This document shows, in pieces, positions 1 to 4,375 of a stretch of DNA of 6,491 bases. The DNA is taken from contig JABDKK010000211.1 of the NCBI GenBank assembly GCA_013002265.1, positions 1 to 6,491 of the forward strand, given 5' to 3'. Made by a program: the position numbers and the translations under genes. Every line of letters begins with the position of its first letter. Within the stretch, counting starts at the first letter, position 1. The DNA comes from Candidatus Nitrosopumilus sp. (GTDB lineage Archaea; Thermoproteota; Nitrososphaeria; Nitrososphaerales; Nitrosopumilaceae). The notes below the pieces were generated by a model. That model was not told where the DNA came from. It saw nothing but the letters and a program-made list of their open reading frames with translations, and ran no database searches.

Positions 1-2
1 TT

Positions 3-76
3 GGGCCGGTCGTCTAGTCTGGTAGGATAGGTGCATGGCATGCATCGGATCAAGGGTTCAAATCCCTTCCGGTCCA
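3..76 (+). tRNA. tRNA-Ala (anticodon GGC)
   Basis: Folds as a complete cloverleaf. The 7-bp acceptor stem is 3-9 with 69-75. The D arm is 12-15 with 25-28, with GG at 21-22 in its loop. The anticodon stem is 30-34 with 42-46. The variable region is 47-51 and the T arm is 52-56 with 64-68 around TTCAAAT. Loop 35-41 places GGC at 37-39, which reads GCC alanine codons. The third acceptor pair is G5-T73, i.e. the G3:U70 wobble that is the classic identity element for alanyl-tRNA synthetase, and A76 is the discriminator base; both agree with alanine. No CCA is encoded (CTT follows), so it would be added after transcription. No intron is present. The promoter lies outside the window. Confidence 0.96.
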
Positions 77-78
77 CT

Positions 79-615
79 TTATTTCATTATCTTTAGCAGG
101 AGTTTTTCAATTTCTGCATCGTTTTCAGCATTGATCTCTTTGATTTTTTCTGAGTCAATCTTAATATCCAAATCAATAATTGACTGCAACGCACTTTTTC
201 TAACTTCTATGTTTGAATCAGATAATGAATTTAGAAAAACTTGTTTTGCTTGCTGTGCTCTTAGATGACCTAAAGCCCCTATTGCACAAGATCTAACCAT
301 TCCACTTTCATCATTTGCAAGCTTCATGATTTCTGGAATTGCGAATGTTTCATTTCTGTTTGCCAATACCAGTGAAGCAAATCCTCTGATGTTTTTGCTT
401 TGTGATCTCAAACTCCTAATCAAATAATCTGTAATTTTATTTTTATTTAATATCAACGAGCTAAATGCCTCTCCTCTTACTTGAATATCGTCATCATTAA
501 GATTTGAAATTATTTTTTCTAGGATTTCTGGATTATCATTATCAACTAGCATCTCTAGAATTTTGATTTTCTCTTTACTGTCCTCTGATTCTAAAGCTTT
601 TAGAATATTTTCCAT
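79..615 (-). CDS. HEAT-repeat (PBS lyase HEAT-like) protein
   Basis: A 178-residue all-helical protein without signal peptide or membrane segment, so probably cytosolic. At least four HEAT-like units are visible from the repeated D/S-x-x-(V/I)R-x-x-A-x-x-x-L pattern: DDDIQVRGEAFSSL (41-54), SKNIRGFASLVL (73-84), ESGMVRSCAIGALGHL (103-118) and DSNIEVRKSALQSI (133-146). An acidic, Lys-rich helix closes the chain. Such repeats form curved solenoids that bind proteins; no catalytic residues are visible, so a scaffold or regulatory role is inference and the partner is unknown. In phycobilin lyases and in many archaeal proteins the same repeat occurs with unrelated jobs. The gene converges on the tRNA-Ala, with its TAA only 2 nt beyond the tRNA end, and diverges from the Alba gene. 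The ATG at 615 is the only plausible start. Confidence 0.9.
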   Translation of the reverse strand: MENILKALESEDSKEKIKILEMLVDNDNPEILEKIISNLNDDDIQVRGEAFSSLILNKNKITDYLIRSLRSQSKNIRGFASLVLANRNETFAIPEIMKLANDESGMVRSCAIGALGHLRAQQAKQVFLNSLSDSNIEVRKSALQSIIDLDIKIDSEKIKEINAENDAEIEKLLLKIMK

Positions 616-640
616 CTTCGAATCAAATCACTAATTCTGG

Positions 641-656
641 TTAATAATGGTTAAAA
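641..656 (-). promoter_or_regulatory. Possible TATA region for the HEAT-repeat gene
   Basis: On the minus strand an A/T-rich stretch (TTTTTAACC followed by ATTATTAA) lies about 26-40 nt before the ATG at 615. The match to an archaeal TATA box is weak and its exact position is ambiguous. A leaderless or very short-leader transcript would fit. No Shine-Dalgarno sequence precedes the start. Confidence 0.3.
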
Positions 657-698
657 ATTTTCAAATTTTTTATCTCATACTGAAAAATCCCTTTTAGC

Positions 699-707
699 TT
701 TAAATTA
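699..707 (+). promoter_or_regulatory. TATA box of the Alba gene
   Basis: TTTAAATTA is centred about 26 nt before the ATG at 729, the distance expected from an archaeal TATA box to the transcription start. The mRNA would then begin at or within a base or two of the start codon. A second AT-rich run (TTAAATA, 711-717) lies too close to the ATG to be the TATA box. Confidence 0.55.
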
Positions 708-728
708 TCCTTAAATACCAAATTTCTC

Positions 729-1016
729 ATGTCAAGCGAAGCCAGAGACACCATATTCATTGGTAAGAAACCATTGATGGCATATGTTACATCAACATTG
801 ATTCAATTGGCCAACTTACCAGCCGTCAACATCAAAGCTAGAGGACTCAGCATAGGCCGTGCTGTCGACGTAGCTCAAATCATTGCACGAAAGACAGAAA
901 ATGCAGGATACTCTATCGGAAATATCAAAATCGGCTCAGAATCTTTAGAGTCACAAGACGGTAGAACCAGAAACGTTTCAACAATAGAAATTGAAGTAAA
1001 GAGAAACGCAGCATAA
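729..1016 (+). CDS. albA: DNA/RNA-binding chromatin protein Alba
   Basis: A 95-residue protein matching the Alba (Sac10b) family end to end. It has the N-terminal IGKKPLMAYV segment (11-20) with the Lys pair K13-K14, corresponding to K16/K17 of Sulfolobus Alba at the DNA-binding face. The VNIKARGLSIGRAVDV segment (33-48) and the C-terminal SQDGRTRNVSTIEIEV strand (75-90) are also present. The family forms dimers that coat and bridge duplex DNA and also bind RNA; in Sulfolobus affinity is tuned by acetylation of K16. Length is typical. The gene has its own TATA box placed for a leaderless message and a T-rich terminator just downstream. It diverges from the HEAT-repeat gene and converges with the lyase gene, so it is probably a single-gene unit. 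Identification is very secure; the modification state cannot be read from sequence. Confidence 0.97.
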   Translation: MSSEARDTIFIGKKPLMAYVTSTLIQLANLPAVNIKARGLSIGRAVDVAQIIARKTENAGYSIGNIKIGSESLESQDGRTRNVSTIEIEVKRNAA

Positions 1017-1033
1017 CTGCGCTTTACTTGTAA

Positions 1034-1054
1034 TTTTTTCTTTTATTCTCTTTT
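1034..1054 (+). terminator. T-rich terminator after the Alba gene
   Basis: T6, C, T4 and then ATTCTCTTTT begin 17 nt after the Alba stop. Archaeal RNA polymerase commonly terminates at such oligo-T runs without needing a hairpin. The tract overlaps the last bases of the convergent lyase gene. No comparable T run exists on the other strand for the lyase transcript. Confidence 0.5.
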
Positions 1055-1909
1055 AGAACTGCCGTACTTCTTTTCCATCTTTCTAAACTTGGAAAGATCA
1101 ACTAACTCATTGAATTGATCAAAGTTCACTACGTTTTGTTTTGATTTTCTAGTAGTGCCTGTCTTTTTTAGCTCCTGCAAGATTTCCATTGTTGCAAATG
1201 TGTTTGCAAACAATACTGATAGAGGATAAAGAATAATGTTGAATCCCATCTTGTGCAAGGCATCAGCTGAGCTAATTGGGGTTGCGCCACCTTCTATCAT
1301 GTTGGCTACAAGTGGGGCATTGATTGATTTTCCAATTACTTTCATCTCGTCAATTGATTTAGGAGCTTCAACAAATATGGCATCCGCCCCTGTTTTTTTG
1401 TTTTGTAAGCCTCGCTCAATTGCAGCATCCAGTCCTTCTGTTGCCCTTGCATCTGTTCGTGCAACGATGATGAAATCTCTGCTTTCTCTGGCATCAATTG
1501 CAGCTCCAAGTTTTTCAGTGTACTCTTCTTGTGAGATTACTTCCTTTCCGCTCATGTGGCCGCATCTTTTTGGCCATCTCTGATCTTCAAGAAATATTCC
1601 TGATGCGCCAGCAGTTTCCAATTCCTTTACAAGCTTCCAAACACTTAGTGCGTTTCCATATCCAGTATCAGAATCAACAATTACTGGAACCGATACTGCC
1701 CTGCAAATTCTTCTTGCATTATCTAGTGTTTCAGTTGCACCAATGAATCCATAGTCTGGCATTCCAAATAGAGTTGCAGATGTCCCATATCCTGTTTGAA
1801 ACATTGCATCAAATCCGACCTTCTCTGCAATTTTTGCTCCAATTGCATCATAGACGCCAGGAATTACAAGTGGCTTTTTTGACTTTAGCATACTACGTAA
1901 ATTTTTCAT
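1043..1909 (-). CDS. Isocitrate lyase/PEP mutase superfamily C-C lyase (methylisocitrate lyase-like)
   Basis: 288 residues, close to the usual length of PrpB-type enzymes (about 290). The superfamily signatures are in order: PGVYDAIGA (18-26), the metal-binding VDSDTGYGN (78-86, acidic D79 and D81), EDQ (108-110), the lyase loop PKRCGH (113-118) with catalytic Cys116, and ARTDA (150-154). The CGH loop is the hallmark of lyases (isocitrate, 2-methylisocitrate, dimethylmalate); true PEP phosphonomutases carry EDK and an NS pair instead. This is therefore unlikely to be the phosphonate-forming enzyme even though some marine relatives make methylphosphonate. Family knowledge predicts Mg2+-dependent cleavage of a 2-hydroxy dicarboxylate or tricarboxylate; the substrate is not determined by sequence. 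The ATG at 1909 is supported by a TATA box 24 nt upstream. The gene lies downstream of the MscS-like gene but seems to have its own promoter. Confidence 0.9.
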   Translation of the reverse strand: MKNLRSMLKSKKPLVIPGVYDAIGAKIAEKVGFDAMFQTGYGTSATLFGMPDYGFIGATETLDNARRICRAVSVPVIVDSDTGYGNALSVWKLVKELETAGASGIFLEDQRWPKRCGHMSGKEVISQEEYTEKLGAAIDARESRDFIIVARTDARATEGLDAAIERGLQNKKTGADAIFVEAPKSIDEMKVIGKSINAPLVANMIEGGATPISSADALHKMGFNIILYPLSVLFANTFATMEILQELKKTGTTRKSKQNVVNFDQFNELVDLSKFRKMEKKYGSSKRE

Positions 1910-1927
1910 GAATCTTGTTTTTTCTGG

Positions 1928-1937
1928 AATTATTTAT
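1928..1937 (-). promoter_or_regulatory. TATA box of the lyase gene
   Basis: On the minus strand ATAAATAATT is centred about 24 nt before the ATG at 1909, a good archaeal TATA box positioned for a leaderless transcript. It lies in the 74-nt gap after the MscS-like gene, so the lyase gene need not depend on read-through. Confidence 0.6.
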
Positions 1938-1983
1938 GACTTTAAGCAAGGTGATTTGACAAACAAATATGATTTCCAAATTT

Positions 1984-2466
1984 TCAATGGGATTTTCTTT
2001 GTTTATTGTATATTACTGTCACATCTTCAGCAAGTTTTTGATTTGGAATTATTATTCTTCCACCATTCTCAGTAAGTGCAATAATTTTTGTTAGATGAAG
2101 TTCAATGATGACTCCTTGCACATCTTTAATTGTAATTGAATCACCTATGTTGATATCAGAGCTGAAAAAAACACCTATTCCTGCAGCAATATTCTTTAAT
2201 TGATGCTGTAATGCAATTCCAAATACTACCATTCCAACTCCAATTGAAGTAATTAACTCCAATGCAAATTCAAACAATCCTAGGGATGCCCCTAAATACG
2301 CAACTTCAGATATCACAATGAGGAGGGAAGCTATTCCTAATAGTTTCTGAGCCCCACTTTGATTCTTTATTTTTTTATTTATCACATACCTTGTAATGAA
2401 AAATAATGATACAGCAACAAAAAATGATACTAAAATTACATGATAAGTTTCAACCAAAATTTCCAC
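1984..2466 (-). CDS. Short MscS-family mechanosensitive ion channel
   Basis: A 160-residue membrane protein with three predicted transmembrane segments at about 9-28, 42-64 and 67-87. The third runs into a typical MscS pore-lining and beta-domain sequence: GIALQHQLKNIAAGIGVFFS (83-102), INIGDSITI (105-113), a G-V-I-x-E-L-H-L strand (118-125) and the GGRIIIPNQKL segment (135-145). MscS channels open under membrane tension and release solutes during hypo-osmotic shock. Compared with E. coli MscS (about 286 residues) it lacks the C-terminal alpha/beta vestibule domain, ending soon after the beta domain. This resembles the minimal channels common in archaea and need not mean truncation. It starts with GTG at 2466: no in-frame ATG exists between it and an in-frame TGA five codons upstream, and a later Met would remove two helices. 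Function in this organism is inferred from family only. Confidence 0.9.
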   Translation of the reverse strand: MEILVETYHVILVSFFVAVSLFFITRYVINKKIKNQSGAQKLLGIASLLIVISEVAYLGASLGLFEFALELITSIGVGMVVFGIALQHQLKNIAAGIGVFFSSDINIGDSITIKDVQGVIIELHLTKIIALTENGGRIIIPNQKLAEDVTVIYNKQRKSH

Positions 2467-2487
2467 TAGTTTTTGTGGTTTTCATTC

Positions 2488-2512
2488 TTTGTATCCCACT
2501 ATTAATCTAAAC
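2488..2512 (-). promoter_or_regulatory. Possible promoter of the MscS-like gene
   Basis: Two candidate elements lie on the minus strand. ATACAAA (about 2488-2494) is at the leaderless distance from GTG 2466. TTTAGATTAATAG (2500-2512) would start transcription near 2480-2485 and give a short leader. In the second case an out-of-frame ATG at 2485 opens an 11-codon reading frame (MKTTKTSGNFG) that overlaps the GTG start. Sequence alone does not choose between them. Confidence 0.3.
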
Positions 2513-2536
2513 GAAATCCTATTTTCGAAAACATGA

Positions 2537-2546
2537 TTAAATATTT
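2537..2546 (+). promoter_or_regulatory. TATA box of the 2568 gene
   Basis: TTAAATATTT is centred about 26 nt before the TTG at 2568. Transcription would begin almost exactly at that TTG, which supports it as a leaderless start codon. Confidence 0.55.
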
Positions 2547-2567
2547 GACACAACATGATGAATACTG

Positions 2568-2960
2568 TTGGAAAAACCATCCATAACTGATACAATGGAA
2601 AAACATACCATGGAATTAGTGAAGAAATTTGAAAGTCAGGTGCCTCTTCATATCAAATCCTTTTCAGACTTTTCAAGAGAATATTTGAAATTATTAGAAC
2701 AATCTTTTAAAATCAACTGTTCAGTTGAAAAGAAAATTTTAAGCAAAATGAGTGTAGATGAAAAAACAATCAAGCTTTTAGATGATTATTTAGAAGGTTC
2801 TTCCAAATTCTATTCATCCCAAATTGATATGGCAACTGAATTTTTCAAGGGATATCTCACTATGCGATTATCCATGATGGAGTCATATAACAAATTTGTT
2901 CTAGACTTTGCAAATCAAATTAAACCAGAAAAAATATCTACTGAATCTGAACCAATTTAG
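2568..2960 (+). CDS. Conserved-looking helical protein of unknown function, TTG start
   Basis: 130 residues, cytosolic (no signal peptide or membrane segment), predicted almost entirely alpha-helical. Three amphipathic stretches are visible, at about 10-50, 53-77 and 82-117, with regularly spaced Phe/Tyr/Leu (for example FSDFSREYLKLLEQSF at 32-47 and FFKGYLTMRLSMMESYNKF at 92-110). One Cys (C51) is present and the tail is acidic. I do not recognise a catalytic motif. The size and aromatic-rich amphipathic helices loosely resemble phasin or PhaE-type granule-associated proteins, but this is only an analogy. The start is TTG at 2568, backed by a TATA box 26 nt upstream; ATG at codon 10 (2595) is the alternative. 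Upstream ATGs at 2555 and 2558 are in another frame and stop after 11 codons. It diverges from the MscS-like gene and is followed by a T-rich terminator region. Confidence 0.8.
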   Translation: MEKPSITDTMEKHTMELVKKFESQVPLHIKSFSDFSREYLKLLEQSFKINCSVEKKILSKMSVDEKTIKLLDDYLEGSSKFYSSQIDMATEFFKGYLTMRLSMMESYNKFVLDFANQIKPEKISTESEPI

Positions 2961-3013
2961 AAATACATCTATTTTGTAATGTAATATTTAGTTTAATGTG
3001 AGAATCTTATCTT

Positions 3014-3037
3014 ATTTTTTAAAAAAATAGTTTTTTT
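3014..3037 (+). terminator. Likely transcription terminator after the 2568 gene
   Basis: T6 followed by A7 and then T7 (3031-3037) occurs about 54 nt after the stop codon. The A/T palindrome can pair weakly and the final T run matches archaeal oligo-T termination. The same TTTTTTAAAAAAATA could instead act as a TATA-like element for a transcript beginning near 3050. Confidence 0.4.
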
Positions 3038-3156
3038 GAGCAAATTTTGGCATGCCACAAAATGTCAGGTATAGACAAATAATTTTTTCTTGTTGGATAG
3101 TTATGCAAACTGCTACCCAGTGCAAAACCGTCCAAAAGTCATTCCTGCCATCAACT

Positions 3157-3194
3157 CTAGTTAGAGGAGAGAATCAAGCCTCTCTTCTAACTAG
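3157..3194. repeat. 15-bp inverted repeat / strong hairpin
   Basis: The arm CTAGTTAGAGGAGAG (3157-3171) pairs with CTCTCTTCTAACTAG (3180-3194) around the 8-nt loop AATCAAGC. All 15 positions pair, one of them as G-U (3166-3185). No T run follows on the plus strand, so it is not a simple intrinsic terminator. It lies between a likely terminator and the next promoter, so it belongs to neither gene body. It may be part of a small RNA, an operator, or the end of a transposable element. Confidence 0.85.
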
Positions 3195-3268
3195 TGTTAA
3201 TTCAATGGATGTGTTGGGTTTGACTTGGATCTTTACAGAAGATGAATTTCTGGCCAGTCAAAAATCAC

Positions 3269-3278
3269 TTAAATAATT
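3269..3278 (+). promoter_or_regulatory. TATA box of the duplicated-domain secreted protein gene
   Basis: TTAAATAATT is centred about 25 nt before the ATG at 3299, a strong archaeal TATA match at leaderless distance. It decides the start codon: a longer reading frame could begin at ATG 3242, but that lies upstream of this promoter, so the transcript would not include it. Confidence 0.65.
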
Positions 3279-3298
3279 TTGATGAGAGAAAATATTAC

Positions 3299-4339
3299 AT
3301 GTCAGTTAAAATAAATTTTGTAGTATTTTTTGTCGCCTCTGTATTGATGCTAGGTGCAGTATCTGCTCCACTAAACTTAATCCAATCAGCTGATGCACTA
3401 AAAGGACAAGGAGTCCCATCGGGTAAATATGGTTCTGCCACAAAAGACATAGTTTGTGGAGATAAACTCTGTTCAGAAGTAAAGAAAGAAACACCAAAAA
3501 AAGAAGTAAAGAAAGAAGTTCCAAAGAAAGAAGGAGCTGAAAAGATAGAAAAGAAAGAAGCAGAAAAAAAGAAAATTCAAGACAAGGAAATGTCTGCACA
3601 AGCAAGATATGATGAAACAGCATTGCCTCCAAGAACAATAAAGACTGGAACAATCACATCCGTACAAGACCCAGGAAAAGGTCATGAGAATCATCAGCTA
3701 GCAATAATCCTGCCACCTTCTGATAAGGTATATCGCGGGATGCTAACATTTACTGCATCTGATAATGTTCAACTAGTTGCCCTACATGGACCACTAAAAC
3801 CTGGTCAGGATAAAGGACAGGCCATTTGGACGCCTGATGGAAAAACAAAATACGCATTGACTCTCATTCCACTAAATGCTAAAGCAGGAACATGGCAATT
3901 TGCAGGAAATGCATTGGCAGTTCATACAATGAAAGATGAACCATTTACCTTATCATACTCTGTTGCATATAGAGAGAGAACCTTATCTGATAATGTAAAG
4001 AGTGAAACTATCACATCCGTACAAGACCCAGGAAAAGGACATGAGGGTCATCAACTAGCCATTTTGCTTGCACCAAGAACCACTGCATACTATGGAACTC
4101 TGGGATATTCTGCATCTGAGAATGTACAGCTTGTCGCATTACATGGCCCACTAACAACTGGACAAGAGCAACATGGCCAAGCAATTTGGTCGCCTGATGG
4201 AAAAATCTTCTATGCATTGACATTTGTAGATAAGGAAAACTCAATGGGAACCTGGCAATTTGCAGCCAATGCAATTGCACTTCATACCATGAAAGATACA
4301 CCATTTACTGTAAGCTATTCAGTGGCTACAGGACAATAA
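3299..4339 (+). CDS. Secreted protein with CGxxLCSE motif, Lys-rich tether and two tandem His-bearing domains
   Basis: 346 residues. A Sec-type signal peptide (hydrophobic core about 5-24) probably ends after S30-A-D-A33. The segment after it contains VCGDKLCSE (52-60, C53 and C58). A Lys/Glu/Pro-rich tether follows (about 61-92). Then come two copies of a roughly 106-residue predicted beta-rich domain, at 118-223 and 237-343, about 70% identical by hand alignment. Both keep TITSVQDPGKGHE, HQLAI, NVQLVALHGPL, GQAIW, PDGK, GTWQFA, HTMKD and SYSVA. Each holds four equivalent His (129, 132, 163, 209 and 248, 251, 282, 329). No C-terminal hydrophobic anchor or sorting signal is present, so the product is likely exported and either free or bound non-covalently. 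Function is unknown; metal binding is a hypothesis from the conserved His only. The start ATG 3299 is fixed by the TATA box and by the position of the signal peptide. Confidence 0.88.
   Translation: MSVKINFVVFFVASVLMLGAVSAPLNLIQSADALKGQGVPSGKYGSATKDIVCGDKLCSEVKKETPKKEVKKEVPKKEGAEKIEKKEAEKKKIQDKEMSAQARYDETALPPRTIKTGTITSVQDPGKGHENHQLAIILPPSDKVYRGMLTFTASDNVQLVALHGPLKPGQDKGQAIWTPDGKTKYALTLIPLNAKAGTWQFAGNALAVHTMKDEPFTLSYSVAYRERTLSDNVKSETITSVQDPGKGHEGHQLAILLAPRTTAYYGTLGYSASENVQLVALHGPLTTGQEQHGQAIWSPDGKIFYALTFVDKENSMGTWQFAANAIALHTMKDTPFTVSYSVATGQ
3479..3574 (+). repeat. Low-complexity Lys/Glu linker (purine-rich DNA)
   Basis: Codes for residues about 61-92, built from irregular KKE, KKEV and PKKE units. 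It joins the Cys-motif head to the two folded domains and is probably an extended, charged, flexible tether. The almost pure purine DNA opens long spurious Leu/Ser-rich frames on the opposite strand, which are not genes. Confidence 0.8.
3650..4327 (+). repeat. In-gene tandem duplication (two about 320-bp domain copies)
   Basis: Copy 1 is 3650-3967 and copy 2 is 4007-4327, separated by 39 nt. The copies align over 106 and 107 residues with one inserted His (H292) in copy 2. They open with nearly identical DNA (ACATCCGTACAAGACCCAGG in both, continuing into GAAAAGG). Elsewhere the DNA has diverged more than the protein, which suggests an older duplication kept under purifying selection. Confidence 0.9.
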
Positions 4340-4347
4340 TACAATAT

Positions 4348-4356
4348 TAGTAAATA
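4348..4356 (+). promoter_or_regulatory. Possible TATA box of the coiled-coil secreted protein gene
   Basis: TAGTAAATA is centred about 24 nt before ATG 4376 in the 36-nt gap after the preceding gene. It allows independent leaderless transcription; co-transcription with the gene upstream is equally possible given the short gap. No Shine-Dalgarno sequence precedes the ATG. Confidence 0.4.
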
Positions 4357-4375
4357 GGATAAAAAATCAAAAAAC

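Larger units (their letters stand above)
2961..3298. other. 338-nt intergenic region without a convincing gene
   Basis: Holds, in order: an AT-rich stretch with a terminator-like T run (3014-3037), an 8-nt palindrome GGCATGCC (3049-3056), a weak hairpin ACTG-ctacc-CAGT (about 3105-3120), a strong 15-bp hairpin (3157-3194), and the TATA box of the next gene (3269-3278). A 74-codon open frame at 3052-3276 has no recognisable domain, a composition unlike neighbouring genes (few Lys and Glu), and its end overlaps the next promoter, so I do not call it a gene. The region could encode a small structured RNA or be a decayed mobile element; neither is shown. Confidence 0.6.

Noticed and set aside
3..76. 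tRNA gene as an integration (att) site
   Set aside because: No duplicate of the tRNA 3' end is seen elsewhere in the window and no integrase is present; an ordinary gene abuts the tRNA.
35..268. Plus-strand open frame starting inside the tRNA
   Set aside because: Begins within the tRNA-Ala and runs opposite the HEAT-repeat gene; Ser/Phe-rich shadow.
1236..1746. Plus-strand open frames within the lyase gene
   Set aside because: Opposite a clear isocitrate lyase/PEP mutase family gene with all motifs; no independent support.
1043..1909. PEP phosphonomutase for phosphonate synthesis
   Set aside because: The active-site loop is EDQ...PKRCGH, the lyase type, not the EDK plus NS pair of mutases; no phosphonate genes are adjacent.
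3052..3276. 74-codon plus-strand open frame before the secreted-protein gene
   Set aside because: No recognisable domain, composition unlike the neighbouring Lys/Glu-rich proteins, contains the strong hairpin, and its end covers the TATA box of the next gene.
3242..3298. Upstream ATG extending the 3299 gene by 19 codons
   Set aside because: It lies upstream of the TATA box at 3269-3278 and would place a charged, Asn-rich stretch before the signal peptide; ATG 3299 fits both promoter spacing and signal peptide.
3306..3694. Minus-strand Leu/Ser/Phe-rich open frames
   Set aside because: Complement of the purine-rich Lys/Glu linker and its surroundings; low-complexity shadows of the plus-strand gene.
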